From the NCBI GenBank assembly GCA_947652115.1, contig OX393572.1, positions 4,981,060 to 5,045,059 on the forward strand: 64,000 nt of DNA. Direction: 5' to 3'. A model generated the notes under the pieces. The model was not told where the DNA came from and searched no databases. It saw nothing but the letters and a program-made list of their open reading frames with translations. Source of the DNA: Blastomussa wellsi (Eukaryota; Cnidaria; Anthozoa; Scleractinia; Plerogyridae). This document shows positions 49,957 through 61,487 of this stretch, in pieces; position 1 is the stretch's first letter; each line of letters opens with the position of its first letter. The position numbers and the translations under genes were made by a program.

Positions 49957-52900
49957 CTGTGCATAGAAAGAAATCAAGAGTTAATCGTTGGACTCGGAAC
50001 ACCAAAGCATACGCTTAACCCCTCGGTAATAATTTAGTCGGGGGAAGAAGTATCTTTGATTGAGTCCGACGGAATCCTGAAGCGCACTGGACTCCGGATC
50101 GGAAGGTCCGAGTTCGAGCCTCGGCCGGGGCACTGCTTTGTGTTCTTGGGCACTTAACCCTCAGAGTCTCTCCATTGTCTCCGCCCCATAGGCGGAGTTA
50201 ATTAACTGATGAGTTCATCAATTCTCATAATATGCTTGCTAGACATCGGCACTACAAGTAGTAAGGAGAAATTAAATGCAGAATCTACCTGTCTAAAGTG
50301 TCCGTAATATTCTCGATATTTCTGCTCGTATACCCATTCTTTTGGTACATCATTGTACTCTTCATTGCCGACCTCCACCTCGCACAGAAGACACTCTGGT
50401 GGGAACCCTTGGGGACGAACTCCCGTCTTGAAGAAGCCTTCACTGGACTGTTGATTGAAAAAGGTTAAATTAGATAAGGCAGCCAAGAGAATTGCCCTCT
50501 CCCCACACCCCAACCCCACTACCCCTCCCCCCCACCCTGCCCAGAAGCGAATCATGGGTGGCAGGTGTAAGAAACGTTTGGTTGTAGGGCAGGCACACAC
50601 ACGTTTTGGTGTGCACATGGTAGGTGTTCATGCGTGATAAACAAACGTGGAAAAGATCTTGTGCTTCTGCGTGAGACATAGATTACCCCACTATATTTTC
50701 TGTTGCGCCAGGGTACACAGCTGTTAAATATTTTCACATGAAATTATGGTCCCGAAGTGGAGCCGCAAAAACGAAGTGTCCCAGCGCTTGGAGCCAAACC
50801 AACAGATTGAAAATTCCACCTCATTAGCCCTGAAGTACCCACATCTTGGCTGAGCTGTAGCCCTTAACCCCTATGAAACACTACTATGTTACATAAGCAA
50901 ACTGTACTATATAGTTAGTGTCTATATGGCCTACAGGGTTTTTATGCTTTTGGTATCTTTATATTGCATAAGCAAGTATTCCAATTTTATTTTTTGGATT
51001 CCGCAACGTTTTTGCCACAAAATTGAGCTTTAAAGTTCCCGCGTCGGCCACGCCCAATGAAGATGACCGGGAGTTGCTACTAAAAAGAGTCCTGGTTCTA
51101 GAACGGGCCGTGACGTCAAGTCAGGAAATGTCAAATCTTCCTATCAGTTCATTTCACTTTTAATTCAGAAATACAATTAATTGAAAGTGATTTCATCCGA
51201 ATAATATGTCTGATAGATGTGTTTTTGTGAGGTGTTCAAATACTGCTGCCTCAAAGAAAGGAATTGCCTGAAGTGACGTCATTCATCACCAATCTTCGAT
51301 CACGCGGTCAACTCCATTGGGCGTGCCCAAGGCGGGAAATTTAAACCTTGATTTTGGGGTGAAAAGTGATGGGATCGAAAAAAAAATTCTACGCATTCTA
51401 GAGATTCCAAATCCAAAACAATCGCTTTTGGCCGTATAGACACTTTAAATCTTACTAATAAAGTAACTCAAACTTTTTCCCACCTCTCCCCAATCAGGTC
51501 ATTTTGTTACTAGTTTTACCCTCAATAGCTTAAACTCCAGAAAACTTGTACCATTTTTCATTGCCTCTGAAGGTTCAAGTTATCTGTAATGGTGGAGTCA
51601 CGTTACCTCATCGACTAAGCTCTCTGCAACAAAAATGGACGTGTGCTGGAGGAAACCACACGAAAAAAACTCAGCACTTCTGGCCTCAGTTTGGTAAGGA
51701 TTAATGTCACCTACAATGGTAATAACAGCAATGATGAATTTATTCTTAGTCTTCTCATTCTCAAGAAGAAAGAATATAAGAGAATGAAGCAAGTTACATC
51801 GCGACGCGCCTAACTGTGGCCACCCAACAAACTTTTTTGACAAGTTATGATTAGCCAATCAGAGAGCACGAATTTGTTTGAGCTGTCTCACCTCCCAGGA
51901 ATTTTCAAAGCTGTTCTCACGAAACCTGTCACGCTTTTAACAAGGAGGCAGGACAACTCAAACAAATTCGCGCTCTCTGATTGGTTAACTTGTCAAAAAA
52001 GTTTGTTGGGTGGCCACAGTTAGGCGCGTTGCGCTGTAATATAATGTATAAAAAACAATGTGAAGAAAACTTGTGCTTTATTACCCTTTTCCTTACTTCC
52101 TCCCTCCCTCCCACCCTGTTTCCATCCCTCTCTGCCTCCATCCTTCCCTCCTTGCTTCCCTCCTACCCTGCCTCCCCCTCTATGCCAATCTCCCTCCCTC
52201 CATCACTCCCTTCTTCCCTCCCTCTCTCCATCCTTCCCTTCTTCCCTCCCATCCTCCTTCCCTCCATCCCTACCACCTTCTCAACTCCCTCCTCCATCAA
52301 CCCAGCCATTCATCACTCCCTCACTCCATCCTTCCCTTCATCTCTCCAACCCTCCTTCCCTCCATTTCTACCACCTTCCCAGCTCCCTCCCTCCATCCTT
52401 GCCTTTGTCTCTCCCACCCTCCTCCCCTCTATTCCTACCACCTTCCCAGTTTCCTCCCTCCATCCACCCATCCATCCATCCCTCCCTCCCTCCTTGCCAT
52501 CGCCCCTCCCACCCTCTTTCCCTCTAGCTATTTCTACCACCTTCCCAGCTCCCTCTCTCCAACCACCCACCAATCCATCCCTCCCTTCATCCACCCATCC
52601 ATCCATCCATCAATGAGGAGTGGTCAATTAAGTAATTATTATTATTATTATTATCCCTCACTCCCTCCCTGCATCCACCCATCCATCTATCTTTCTGGAC
52701 CATCTGTCCATCTGTCTGTCTGCCCATCCATCAATCTCTCCATCCATCCCCCTCCTTCCCTCAGCATATAATTTATTATCAAAGTCTGTCAGTGTTGCAT
52801 GTGTAACAGATGGATTATTTTGCAATATTTTTTTGTAGAGCTAAAACACGGGACTGAGAACCCTCTGCTTGTCTCAAGTTAGGGAAATAGTTCAAGGGAT

Positions 52901-55900
52901 TATTTTATTGCAGAAACTGAAATTAAAAGTTTAGTCATGCAGCATCGCAGCACTATCTGACTAGTTTGCAGGTCATGGAAAAAATTAAATTAGCCACAAC
53001 AGTCAGACAGGATTCAGTAGTTATTGTCTTACCGCTGAAATAATTCAAAACTAATTTATCAGCTGTAGGGCGCATTTCAGGGTTTTCGACACGACAGTCC
53101 AGGATAACATCCCTCAGTTTGCCTGTTAGTTCTTCAGGTATCTTCACTCTGTCTTCCTTCTGAATCAAGTTATCCTGAATTCCTTTCACACTGACAGAGT
53201 TCCGACCCTGCCACGGCATATTCCCTGTTAATGTGTAAGCTACCACTTGACCATACGAGTAAATGTCAGCTCTCAGGTAAAATAGTTCATCGTCCAAGTC
53301 TGTGTACTCTTCTACAAGCTGTTCTTCAACCAGTTCTGTTTATGGAGGAAGAATGTAGTGCAGTTAAAATTATTTCAATGTGATGTAAAACCAAACTAAA
53401 GTACTCAATTACTGTCAGCAAGAAATGGCCTGCCAATCACATGAAATGCCAATAACATGATGAACCATTAATTTAAGCATCAGAAACTCCACCCAAACAT
53501 ATTCCAAACTCAGAAAAACAAAACAGTTACCTATAATAATAATAATATTATTATTGTAATTGTATATCACATTTCCACCTGGGGAGGTACTCACTTTTGG
53601 ATAGGTGTGTGCCACAAAGGTTCTTAAACCCTGACCCTATTTAAGGATAAAGTAAACGGAATTTGATACCCTATACATTTAAAGAACAAACTCAAAAAAT
53701 GACACCCTTTTCAAGGAGAAAACAAAAACTTAGAAAGGTGTAAACAGGTCAACTTCAACAAGACCATTTCTTTTTCGTTTAGTGTGTTCTTTACGCACTG
53801 CTAATTGCAAAATAGCCAAATGATACAATTTAGGTACCCTAAGTAAGAATCATGCCATGAAGAATGCCGAACATTCTAAGCAAAAATGATACCCTATTTA
53901 TGGAATGAGAACCTCGAAGAACCATACCCTATCCAGTGGCATTTACCTATATAGCCCATACATAAGAGTACCCCCCCCCCCCCCCCAAGGTGTAAGATGA
54001 GCAAGATGAACTTTGGAAATCTATCATTTCACCTTCCACATAGTCATCATCATCATCAATGTAATCATCCCATACTTCAGGCGCTGTCCATCGTGCATGG
54101 AATAAAGACAAATCATTTCCACTTTTTTCAACTGTTCGTGACAAACCAAAGTCTGCTAATTTTATCCTTAAGCTTCTGACATCCAACTAAAACAAAATAA
54201 TTAAATATCATAGAATAATCACTGATTATTCATATAGTAATTATATCTAAATTAAATTATCAGCAAATTTATTGTGTGCAAATATGAATATAATCAAACT
54301 TTGGAGGACTAAATTATACTGTTACATGATTGTAAATATTTTTAGAAAGTCAATTAAAATCAATATATTATAATTACACATTATTATTAGGGTGTCTGTT
54401 ATACAGGAATTTTTTTTTCAATTACATTTCTGTACTTATTTTTCATAAGCAAAAATTATCTTCACTTTTACAAAATATCTTTAATGCCTATATAAAGGAA
54501 AATGGTAATTAACATAAGTATACCAGTCATAAGTGAATACCTATACTAGGTAGCTTTTGATATGTTCCGGTTGGTTAATTAAGGGATGTTGAAGCAAAAA
54601 CATTTTCAATGGAACTTTTACTTATTAATTACTATGCAGTAATCTCACCAGAATATTATCTGGTTTCAAGTCTCGGTGACTGATTGGAGGGTCCAAACTG
54701 TGCAGGTACATCAGACCATTGGCCATTCCTCTGCCAATAGTCCACACCTGACTCTTCGGCAGTCCCTGAGATTCCGGAGTCTTGTGATCTTCAACAAATC
54801 TGTAGAGATTCTTTGGAATGTACTCCATCACAAGAAAGGGGCTTCCAGCTCGCAAAATATATTTCTCATGGGAGATAACATTTTCAAAAGTGACATCACA
54901 TTCCAAAATGTTCATTCCTCTGAAAGCAACAATGTTGTCATGTCGAAGATCTCTATATTAAAAGACAAATTGAAAAATTAATATTATGGGAATTAACCTG
55001 CTTTATCATGGTAAGGTCAGTGGCCTTTTGGCTAACAGAGTTAAGTACTGAGAGAGGTATCAGCAAGGCTTTACTTTCTGTCTGTCTCATCATGCGCAAG
55101 TTGTCTAAGACTAAAACATTGTGCTAAGAATTTTATTTTTATTCTTCAAAGAAAAGATGGTAATTATTACCAGTTATAAAATATCAATTGCAATTTCAAA
55201 TTATATTTTTTTACACAGAGGAATTTATAATTGAAATTATAGTTTAAAATTATCAGACAAATACAAATTAATTTGAGTTTTGGCTTGTTATTTTCTTACA
55301 TTTCTAACTGATAATAAATATTAGATAGTGTTAACAACTACATACCTCAAAAGATTTCCCTCTGTTAGCAGTGATTTGGTTTCTTTGAGATTTTTTAACA
55401 CCTTAACAGCAACATCATTCCCCTTTAACTTAGCCTTGTAAACACCTGAAAATCCTCCTTCCCCAAGCCTCTCCCATGCAGCTAACTCTTCTTGGCTAAC
55501 TTTCCCCACAGTCCTTAAGCCAGAGGAGTCTGCAAGTTAATAAAACGAGCTGTTGTTATATTCATGATCACCAGGTCCAATGTTTGTCCATGTTGACTGA
55601 GATATGGATAAGGATAAGTACAAATGCCTACTGCCCGACACAGGTTAAGTGCCCGGAGAGGGTGGGGACTCCAATATGAAACAGATGAGGATGCTTGTTG
55701 AAAGTTTTTAATTTAAGCCCTATCAATCTGGACATGGCGGTAAAGCTTCCACTTGCTGACCCCTAAAACATAGCAAAATGCCAAAAGAAAAATTTACATT
55801 CCTACCTGTTTTGGCATGCAACCCTAAATTTGACCTTGAAGCAACACCAAACTCCAGAAATTTACACCCCTAAGCAAGACAACAAGCATCCCTGTCCCTG

Positions 55901-57759
55901 GCTGTTTCATATGGGATTCCACCCACCCCCACCAGGTAAAGTGTCCTGTTGTCAGTTGAAGCCTGATTTTTCAGGCTTTCTTTCTTTTCTCCAGTCCTTA
56001 AGTTGGGTGCACAACTGCTACGCTCTTTCATTTGTTGAAACAGGTAACAGTGTGTATATTTTAGAGTGCATTCCATGCAAAGCTAACATGTGGGAGGGAG
56101 GGGGAGAGACAGGGGCATCTGAACCTTTCGCTTCCTATACCTTTTACTCCTGGTTCCTGGCCCTTTCTCAGAAGATCCTGCCTCTTTGCGTCTTTCCTGT
56201 TGCAAAATACCATGCAATGCTGCAAGATTTTTTCCAATTTCTCCCAGCTCCCACTACTATCAAAGTCCCGCTTCCTGAACCCTCTCCCCCACCTCCTGTA
56301 CTCCTTGCACCCCCAATTCTCCTAGATTACCACCCCCTGTTCCCCTTAACTAACGTGTATGTTGTGGTTTAAATTTATCCCTGGTTTAAAATTTTTGAAA
56401 CCAGTTTGATATTGATTTCCCTTTGTTTCAGATTATGCTAATCAACATGAGACAAAGGGAAATAAAAATCAAACTAGTTTAAAAAAAATTAAACCAGGGA
56501 TAAATTTAAACCACAACATGTACATGAACACTTGCTGAGAAATATACTAAGATTTTAAAGGATTATTGAGAAAAAGGTAAAGCTCTTAGCCAAATGACTT
56601 CACAACTTGCATGGAGTGCATCCTGGAGTATATACACTATTGCATATATTATCTAATACACCTATTAGTGTGAAGGTCTGGACACACTATGCGACAAATC
56701 GCTGCAACACGTCGCCGTGACAGGTTGCTGCAACAAATCACCTCGTGTGACATGTAAAAATCTTTGTCGCTGCGACGGAATTTTGTCGCTACGATCTGTT
56801 GTGCACGAATTCAAACCAGTTTGAATTTGTGCAGCAGATCGCAGTGACAAAATAAGTGCAGGCAGCGTTGTTGCAGCATGTGTAAGGCTTCTGCAAAAAA
56901 TCGCTGCGACAAAATTTAAAACAACCAATGAGGGAGCGTCAATTTTTTCTAGTTCACATTTCCCCTCTTCCAAATTTGCTGATGTGCACCAAAAAAGCAT
57001 CTTGTCGCAGCGACTTGTCGCTGCAGCAGTACAGACAAAGTGACTTGTCGCGGCGATGCGTCACAGCGATTTGTCGCATAGTGTGTCCCGACCTTGAGTT
57101 GCAAGAGTGAGAGTCTGGGCATATGCGGGGCATTTGAGCTGAGCTCAGATTTTTTTCAAGTGCTCTCGATCAGTGATTGCTACACCTTTGACATAAATGC
57201 TTGTGCAACAAAGACAGACAGTAAACCTGCAGACTGGCACAGAGGTTGGCATAAATATCACTTGGGTTAGCCTGACTATAGCGCCCCGGTTAGCCTGACT
57301 ATAGCGCTCTGGTTAGCCTGACTATAGCGCACAGGTTAGCCTGAACAGTACTTGGGTTAGCCTGCTTGCGGTTAGCTCTCAATAAGGGTAATGATAACGC
57401 AAGTAGACTGCATTTGTCGCACACCGGACATAAATGAAGTAAAAGCTTTTAACCCTTTATTCACTTGTAATTGATATTTAGAAACTGCGAGAAAAGAGTG
57501 AGCTTCACTTTCAGATTATCAAATGACAGATATTATTTCCGTTACCTTCGTCATTGCACGCAGCCTTTATAAAATCTACGTTCTTGATTACTTGCTGCAA
57601 GATCCGTCCGACTGTTTCATTTAGCGCTAAATCTGTTCCGGAATTGAGAGTTCCAGCTGCCCTTCGAAGCTGTTCCTGAATTTTGTTCAGTAATTCCGCT
57701 CTATTTCCAGCAATCTCCTTCAAAGATAACCTCGAAAAATCTTCTGTGATGTCTGCCAT
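48251..57759 (-). CDS. Protein kinase-Nudix-like fusion protein, nine exons
   Basis: Exons, in order of transcription: 57759-57546, 55529-55346, 54952-54649, 54186-54033, 53335-53033, 51710-51607, 50447-50289, 49956-49659, 48753-48251. Every junction is GT-AG, and the phases (1,2,0,1,1,0,0,1) chain without a stop into 2223 nt, 740 residues. Residues 1-90 form a helical, coiled-coil-prone region (LLNKIQEQLRRAAGTL). Residues about 90-385 are a complete kinase domain. 388-530 is a charged linker (SREEEEERQE). About 540-725 is Nudix-like. The kinase resembles the TKL (tyrosine-kinase-like) group. No signal peptide or membrane segment, so probably cytosolic. I know of no named animal family with this order. 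The start has good context and is the only ATG upstream in frame. Function is not inferred beyond kinase plus nucleotide-derivative-binding or hydrolysing domain. Confidence 0.8.
49381..49480. repeat. GTCCGAAA direct repeats in intron 8
   Basis: At least five copies of GTCCGAAA (plus GTCCGCAA) in 90 bp, on the plus strand, between exons 9 and 8 of the kinase-Nudix gene. Similar to the CCGAA array at 17958-18070. Confidence 0.6.
50085..50175 (+). repeat. SINE family A fragment (head)
   Basis: GAAGCGCACTGGACTCCGGA, TCGGAAGGTCCGAG and the intact B-box-like GTTCGAGCCTC, then TTTGTGTTCTTGGGCAC. The tail is missing. It lies in intron 7 of the kinase-Nudix gene. Confidence 0.7.
50918..51443. mobile_element. 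526-bp inverted-repeat element in intron 6
   Basis: The ends GTGTCTATATGGCC and the inverted GGCCGTATAGACAC, plus internal inverted blocks (TTCCCGCGTCGGCCACGCCC with GGGCGTGCCCAAGGCGGGAA). A non-autonomous DNA transposon; the duplication is unclear (TTA / TTT). Confidence 0.6.
51805..52028. mobile_element. 224-bp palindromic MITE just upstream of exon 6
   Basis: The arms of about 80 bp run from CGCGCCTAACTGTGGCCACC through AACAAACTTTTTTGACAAGT and GCCAATCAGAGAGC. The right arm is the inverse with a 3-4 bp deletion. It lies within 100 bp of the exon 6 acceptor and extends an open frame artificially upstream of that exon. Confidence 0.8.
52085..52765 (+). repeat. Polypyrimidine low-complexity tract, intron 5
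   Basis: About 650 bp built almost only of CCCTCC, CCATC and TTCC units on the plus strand (polypurine in the transcript), interrupted by ATTATTATTATTATTATT near 52635. All long open frames through it are artefacts. Mirror-repeat-rich polypurine DNA can form triplexes. Confidence 0.85.
53033..55529 (-). CDS. Kinase-domain exons 2-5 of the fusion gene
   Basis: All catalytic marks are present: glycine loop LGEGGFSGVYKA (residues 93-104), ATP-binding Lys114 in VAVKVLK, a candidate alpha-C Glu128, catalytic loop HRDLKPDNIL (225-234, Asp227), DFG (246-248) and APE (269-271). RDLRHDNIVAFRG and MANGLMYLHS fit kinase subdomains IV-VIA. Directly after APE lies an acidic insertion (DDYIDDDDDYVEELVEEQLV, continuing EEYTDLDDE), before RADIYSYGQVVAYTLTG, subdomain IX. 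HRDLKPDN indicates Ser/Thr or TKL rather than receptor-tyrosine type. The domain should be active unless the insertion interferes. Confidence 0.85.
53575..53990 (-). repeat. Degenerate copy of the GGGGGTACTCCC repeat, intron 4
   Basis: AATGATACCCTATTTATGGA, ACCATACCCTATCCAGTGGC and TATATAGCCCATACATAAG, with a C17 run (53972-53988) at the end, match the inverse of the element at 34456-34816. It ends about 45 bp from the exon 4 donor. Confidence 0.6.
55952..56050 (+). repeat. SINE family B fragment in intron 1
   Basis: GTTGAAGCCTGATTTTTCAG and GCTTTCTTTCTTTTCTCC match the hairpin and body of the SINE at 29156-29345. The head and tail are missing. Confidence 0.5.
56357..56522. mobile_element. 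165-bp palindromic MITE in intron 1
   Basis: Arms of about 70 bp beginning TGTTGTGGTTTAAATTTATC at the left, then CCTGGTTTAAAATTTTT and TTGATTTCCCTTTGT. The right arm is the inverse ending AAACCACAACA. Confidence 0.8.
56674..57094. mobile_element. 421-bp MITE with 30-bp inverted ends and TGA duplication, intron 1
   Basis: The ends AGGTCTGGACACACTATGCG and the inverted CGCATAGTGTGTCCCGACCT are flanked by TGA on both sides (56671-56673, 57095-57097). TGTCGCTGCGAC-type motifs recur in both orientations near the ends. A 3-bp duplication is PIF/Harbinger-like. Confidence 0.75.
57264..57372 (+). repeat. 23-bp minisatellite in intron 1
   Basis: GGTTAGCCTGACTATAGCGC with a 3-base spacer occurs three times in tandem, followed by two decayed copies (GGTTAGCCTGAACAGTAC, GGTTAGCCTGCTTGCG). 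Confidence 0.85.
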
Positions 57760-59473
57760 ATTGTTTTCAGATTTTTAGAGTCGTATTTCCACGACGGATT
57801 CATAGAAAAATGTGCAATTCATGCTGACAAATCTAACATCCAACATGGCTGGACAAGTATTCGTTTAATTAGGGGATTCCCGGAAATACTCTGACGATAG
57901 TACACGATTTCTTATTGGATCTCTTGTCGCGCAGGTCATATATGTCATGTCCAAATTAGGAAGGTGTACAACAACCAATCAAACTTCCTGTAAAATACTA
58001 CTACGGAAGATTGCAGAAAATTTCTGGGAAAAGACCCACCTCTGTTATGCTAGTGGCGAGTTTGAAAATAACTTGAAGTCTCTATGGGCTAATCAATCTT
58101 GAATCAATACAGTAGTGGTAAGTGAAAATGTGGATTCTAACGCAAACATTGTGGCATAATCAGTTAAGATTGCTGTGCCGATAAAGGTTGGAACGAACGT
58201 ATAAACTGAGTACAAAGTCTTATTAAAACGCGCGAAAAAGTAGCATTTCGTTTATAAAGAAATCACCATAACATACCCAATATAAAGTTTTGCGATCGTT
58301 TCTTTTCTTTTCAAAGACGTCTATTGTTGAACATAACAAAGGGGGATCACGAATTCTAATTTCTAACAATACATCGGCTCCGACACGTGAGGACAATGTA
58401 AGGAATGTATATACATCTTTTTCAGTTTGAAGTAAGTTTATTCATCACTCGAGGGTAAAGACCTGTAGCATGTCGGCACGCAGAAATCTGAATTGCTACA
58501 GGATCTGGCAGATCGGGACGTATTTATTTCAAGATTTCATGCAAATCGATGAGGGGATTTGTCCCTGTGACTGAAGTCATTTTGAACTTGAACTTTGCCC
58601 CAAATGTTTGAGTTACAACACGGCAGTTGCCCCTGTTTTCCAGGGGTGCTGGAGAGCCACTGTAATGCACCTATCAATGTTAAGCCCGTGGGAGGGGGGG
58701 GATCGGGCTGCCCACGGGACTTTGACTGTGAGGTTTGTCCCCAGGGTGGAGAATTTGATCAGGAATTTTGACATGGCTGCCATTTTTAATAGTGGAGAAG
58801 TGGAAGATTTTGGTACTTTTGACCAATTATGTTGTCCCTGGGATGGAGAATTTGACTTAACTTTTCAAAAAATGTCAAAATCTCCACCCCATGCCCGACC
58901 CAGCTGGGGCACTGTGTTGTTTTCTAAGGCAAAACAGTTTACTCTCGTGAATAGTGTCTCTTTTCACCCTGGTGTTTAAATGGCTAATTTAATGCTGAGG
59001 TCCACGATGGACTAGCATCCCATCCAGTAGGGAGTATACTCCTAGTGACTTCATGCTACAGCAACTGTATGAGATAAGCTCTGGCCTGATTGGTCACTAT
59101 GCAGGCTTGGTCAGCCTTTTACCTTACCATGGAAACAATTAATGTGGCTATTCCTTTAAATACCGGTATACTTGGCAGTATAAAAAAAAGCTCTGCGCTA
59201 CAGTAACCAGTTATGTTGGAAGCAAATGTCCCAGTGAACTATGAGTTTGGCCTTTCCCTGTAGGAGAGTGCATACTACAACTTCCTTTAACAAAATGAAC
59301 GAAAATTGATATAACAAACCTAGATAGTGATAATTAGGATTTAAATAAATTATATACCGGTACTCTTTATGCCTCTCATTCTGTGCGTAGCTATAACTAC
59401 TGTTTCAAAAGGTGTGTAACAACCTATTGTTTTTTCTCTAATCAGAGTACCTGAGTTAGTGTATAAATTCAAA
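57760..59473. promoter_or_regulatory. Divergent intergenic region
   Basis: 1.7 kb between the start codons of the minus-strand kinase-Nudix gene and the plus-strand gene at 59474. Must hold both promoters. The right part carries a GTCCCNAGGGTGGAGAATTTGA repeat (58690-58900) and a SINE tail (58905-59095), so the core promoters are more likely in 57760-58600. No TATA box stands out. Confidence 0.4.
58905..59095 (+). mobile_element. SINE family A, head-less copy
   Basis: GGGGCACTGTGTTGTTTTCT, TTTACTCTCGTG, CACCCTGGTGTTTAAATGGC, GATGGACTAGCATCCCATCC and CTAGTGACTTCATGCTACAG follow the order of the copy at 31995-32277. The tRNA-like head is absent. Confidence 0.7.
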
Positions 59474-60267
59474 ATGGAAGATGAAAGAACAAGAAGGTAC
59501 GCAGTACATGACTTGCAAATGGTAGTTTTGAATGGCATAGCATAATAAAACTGCAACGGAAATTATCCATATTTCCTGAACGTCCAAGAAAAAAAAATGG
59601 TTTAAGAAATCAGGGTTTCAATAATAACAGTGTTGGACAAAGTAAAGGAAATCTAAAAAAATGGCCTTTTGTTTGAGTAAATTATATCAGGAGGTCGTAG
59701 AACCAGAGGTTTCAACAAGAAATTGGAATTTTACTGTGGATATTTACATTCCATTATTTATTAGTAAGAAGATTAATTATACCTAGATTTGATGTGGTCT
59801 TAGTGTCAAAAGGGGTCAGGTATTTTTCCCTATGAAGAATTAATGAACTTGTGAAAGAGATTGAATTAGTCGAATGAATTAAAAAATATATTGCATAATT
59901 AATTATCAATTATTAATTCCTTATTAATTGACTGACAGTTTATTTCTTATCTTTTTGAACTTGAAAATGGACATTTCTTAATGATGACTGTGAAACGTCA
60001 TTTAGCTTTTATCACATATTTTTACTTGCAAATTTGTTTATTAGCAAACCATTGCTATAATCATTAGATATAAATTGCACAGGCGTGCATACATCAACGT
60101 GTTAAAAAATCATATAAAATTTCAAGTAAAGAAATTACTCCAGAAATCATTTATTAAATAAGATTTATTTTTTATTTAGCTGGAGTGGTGGCTCATCTGC
60201 CTCTCAAGCATCACTTCAAAGTCAGATGACAGAGAGAAGTGGAACAGCATTCAAAGTACAATTTTTG
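59474..60267 (+). CDS. First two exons of an unidentified gene
   Basis: Exon 1 (59474-59496) starts AAAATGG and reads MEDERTR plus AG, with donor AAG|GTACGC. Exon 2 (60180-60267) follows the acceptor TTTTTTATTTAG. One C completes Ser, then WSGGSSASQASLQSQMTERS GTAFKVQFL ends at the donor TTTTTG|GTGAGT in phase 0. The phase fit and Ser/Gln-rich but orderly sequence support a real gene. The third exon was not found up to 64000, so it lies beyond the window or beyond the transposons at 61.5-64 kb. The family is not recognised. Confidence 0.55.
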
Positions 60268-61483
60268 GTGAGTTTTATACAGTAAATTACACCTTAACCC
60301 TCTCACTCCCAAGATGCCATAACATGCTCAATATTTGATCAAATTGTATGAAATTTGGACAACAAAATGGTCTTGGGAAGATCTGTCTTTTTAAAGCATA
60401 AAATCGTACCCCCCCCCCCCCCTCTAAAATGGGACCTGATTAACCACCCCTGCTACTTTTGCAAGTTTTTCCTCTTTTATGTTTAAGGTCAAGTTAATAT
60501 CTGACGACAAGCCACACATTAAGAGCTGCAAATTAAGCTATAGTTCAGGGGTATACCCAAAATATACGAGGAGTAAGATAAAGTTTTTTTGTTCTCATTT
60601 TGGATGGCTTTGAATTAAAAGAATGACTTCCTCTAGGTCTATTACTGTGATTTATGGCATACAACAATCAATACCTTTCAAATGGTGTATTATGTGGTCT
60701 TAATGGGTCCATAGTTACCGATTCACAAAAATTTTGTATTTCCCACGGGAGTGAGAGGGTTAATTGAATTTGATTACACTATTTAAGAGTCACAAAAATT
60801 ACCAATGCCAGTTCATGTTGTGATATTGATAAATTACAAGTATTATTAATATATTCTAGATCTGTAATTTAAAATTCACTGGCTGGTTACTACAACAACA
60901 CATTTTACAGTTGTATCACATGCAGGCATAGATCTTCAAATGCACTTAATATGTTGTCTTTTGTGTGCATGTACGTGAATGTGAACACTAAGTCCACAAG
61001 CAGGCAATCCATACTGTTTGAGGGAGTGTGGTCAATGTCATAAAATGCAATTTGATCTGTTATTCTCATAATGATACTATATTTATTTTTTAATTTTTTA
61101 ATTTTTTAATTCAGTCGAAATGCTTGATAAAATTTTCCCTGTATGTTACATCTTTGGAACCAAAAAATGCATTATATACTGTATTATTTAATCAGTAGAA
61201 ATGCTCCATAAAAAGTATTGAATTTTGCATCTTTGGACCCCAAAAATGAGATATAACCCAAGCCAGATTAATAAAGGTAAACTTACTTCTGTTGGGTAAT
61301 GGGTTATGGTAAACTTTATTCAGCCATGGTGGCCAATTCAGCCACGAGGCTGGTATCCAGAGGGGCCCGGGAGCTAAAACTTAATATAATAATTTAAAAA
61401 TACAAAGATAAAAAATAATTTATTTAGAAAAAAAAATCAAGAATTTCGGCCTGGTTTAAAGAATGATTATGTAGAACTTATTA
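60268..61483. other. Intron or intergenic stretch with a MITE
   Basis: Apart from the TTAA-flanked MITE at 60294-60763, it holds two diverged direct copies of a GAAATGCT...GCATCTTTGGA block (about 61118-61180 and 61197-61255) and T-rich DNA. No exon is supported. Confidence 0.45.
60294..60763. mobile_element. piggyBac-like MITE with TTAA duplication
   Basis: TTAACCCTCTCACTCCC at the left and the inverted GGGAGTGAGAGGGTTAA at the right. TTAA as the target and ends beginning CCCT are typical of piggyBac-type elements. A C14-15 run lies at about 60410. Confidence 0.7.
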
Positions 61484-61487
61484 ACTA

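Noticed and set aside
52060..52771. Three long plus-strand frames rich in Ser, Pro, Leu and a minus-strand Gly/Arg frame
   Set aside because: Low-complexity CCCTCC/CCATC repeats are open in all frames; no coding meaning.
58608..58979. 123-codon plus-strand frame
   Set aside because: Runs through a GTCCCNAGGGTGGAGAATTTGA repeat and a SINE; no domain.
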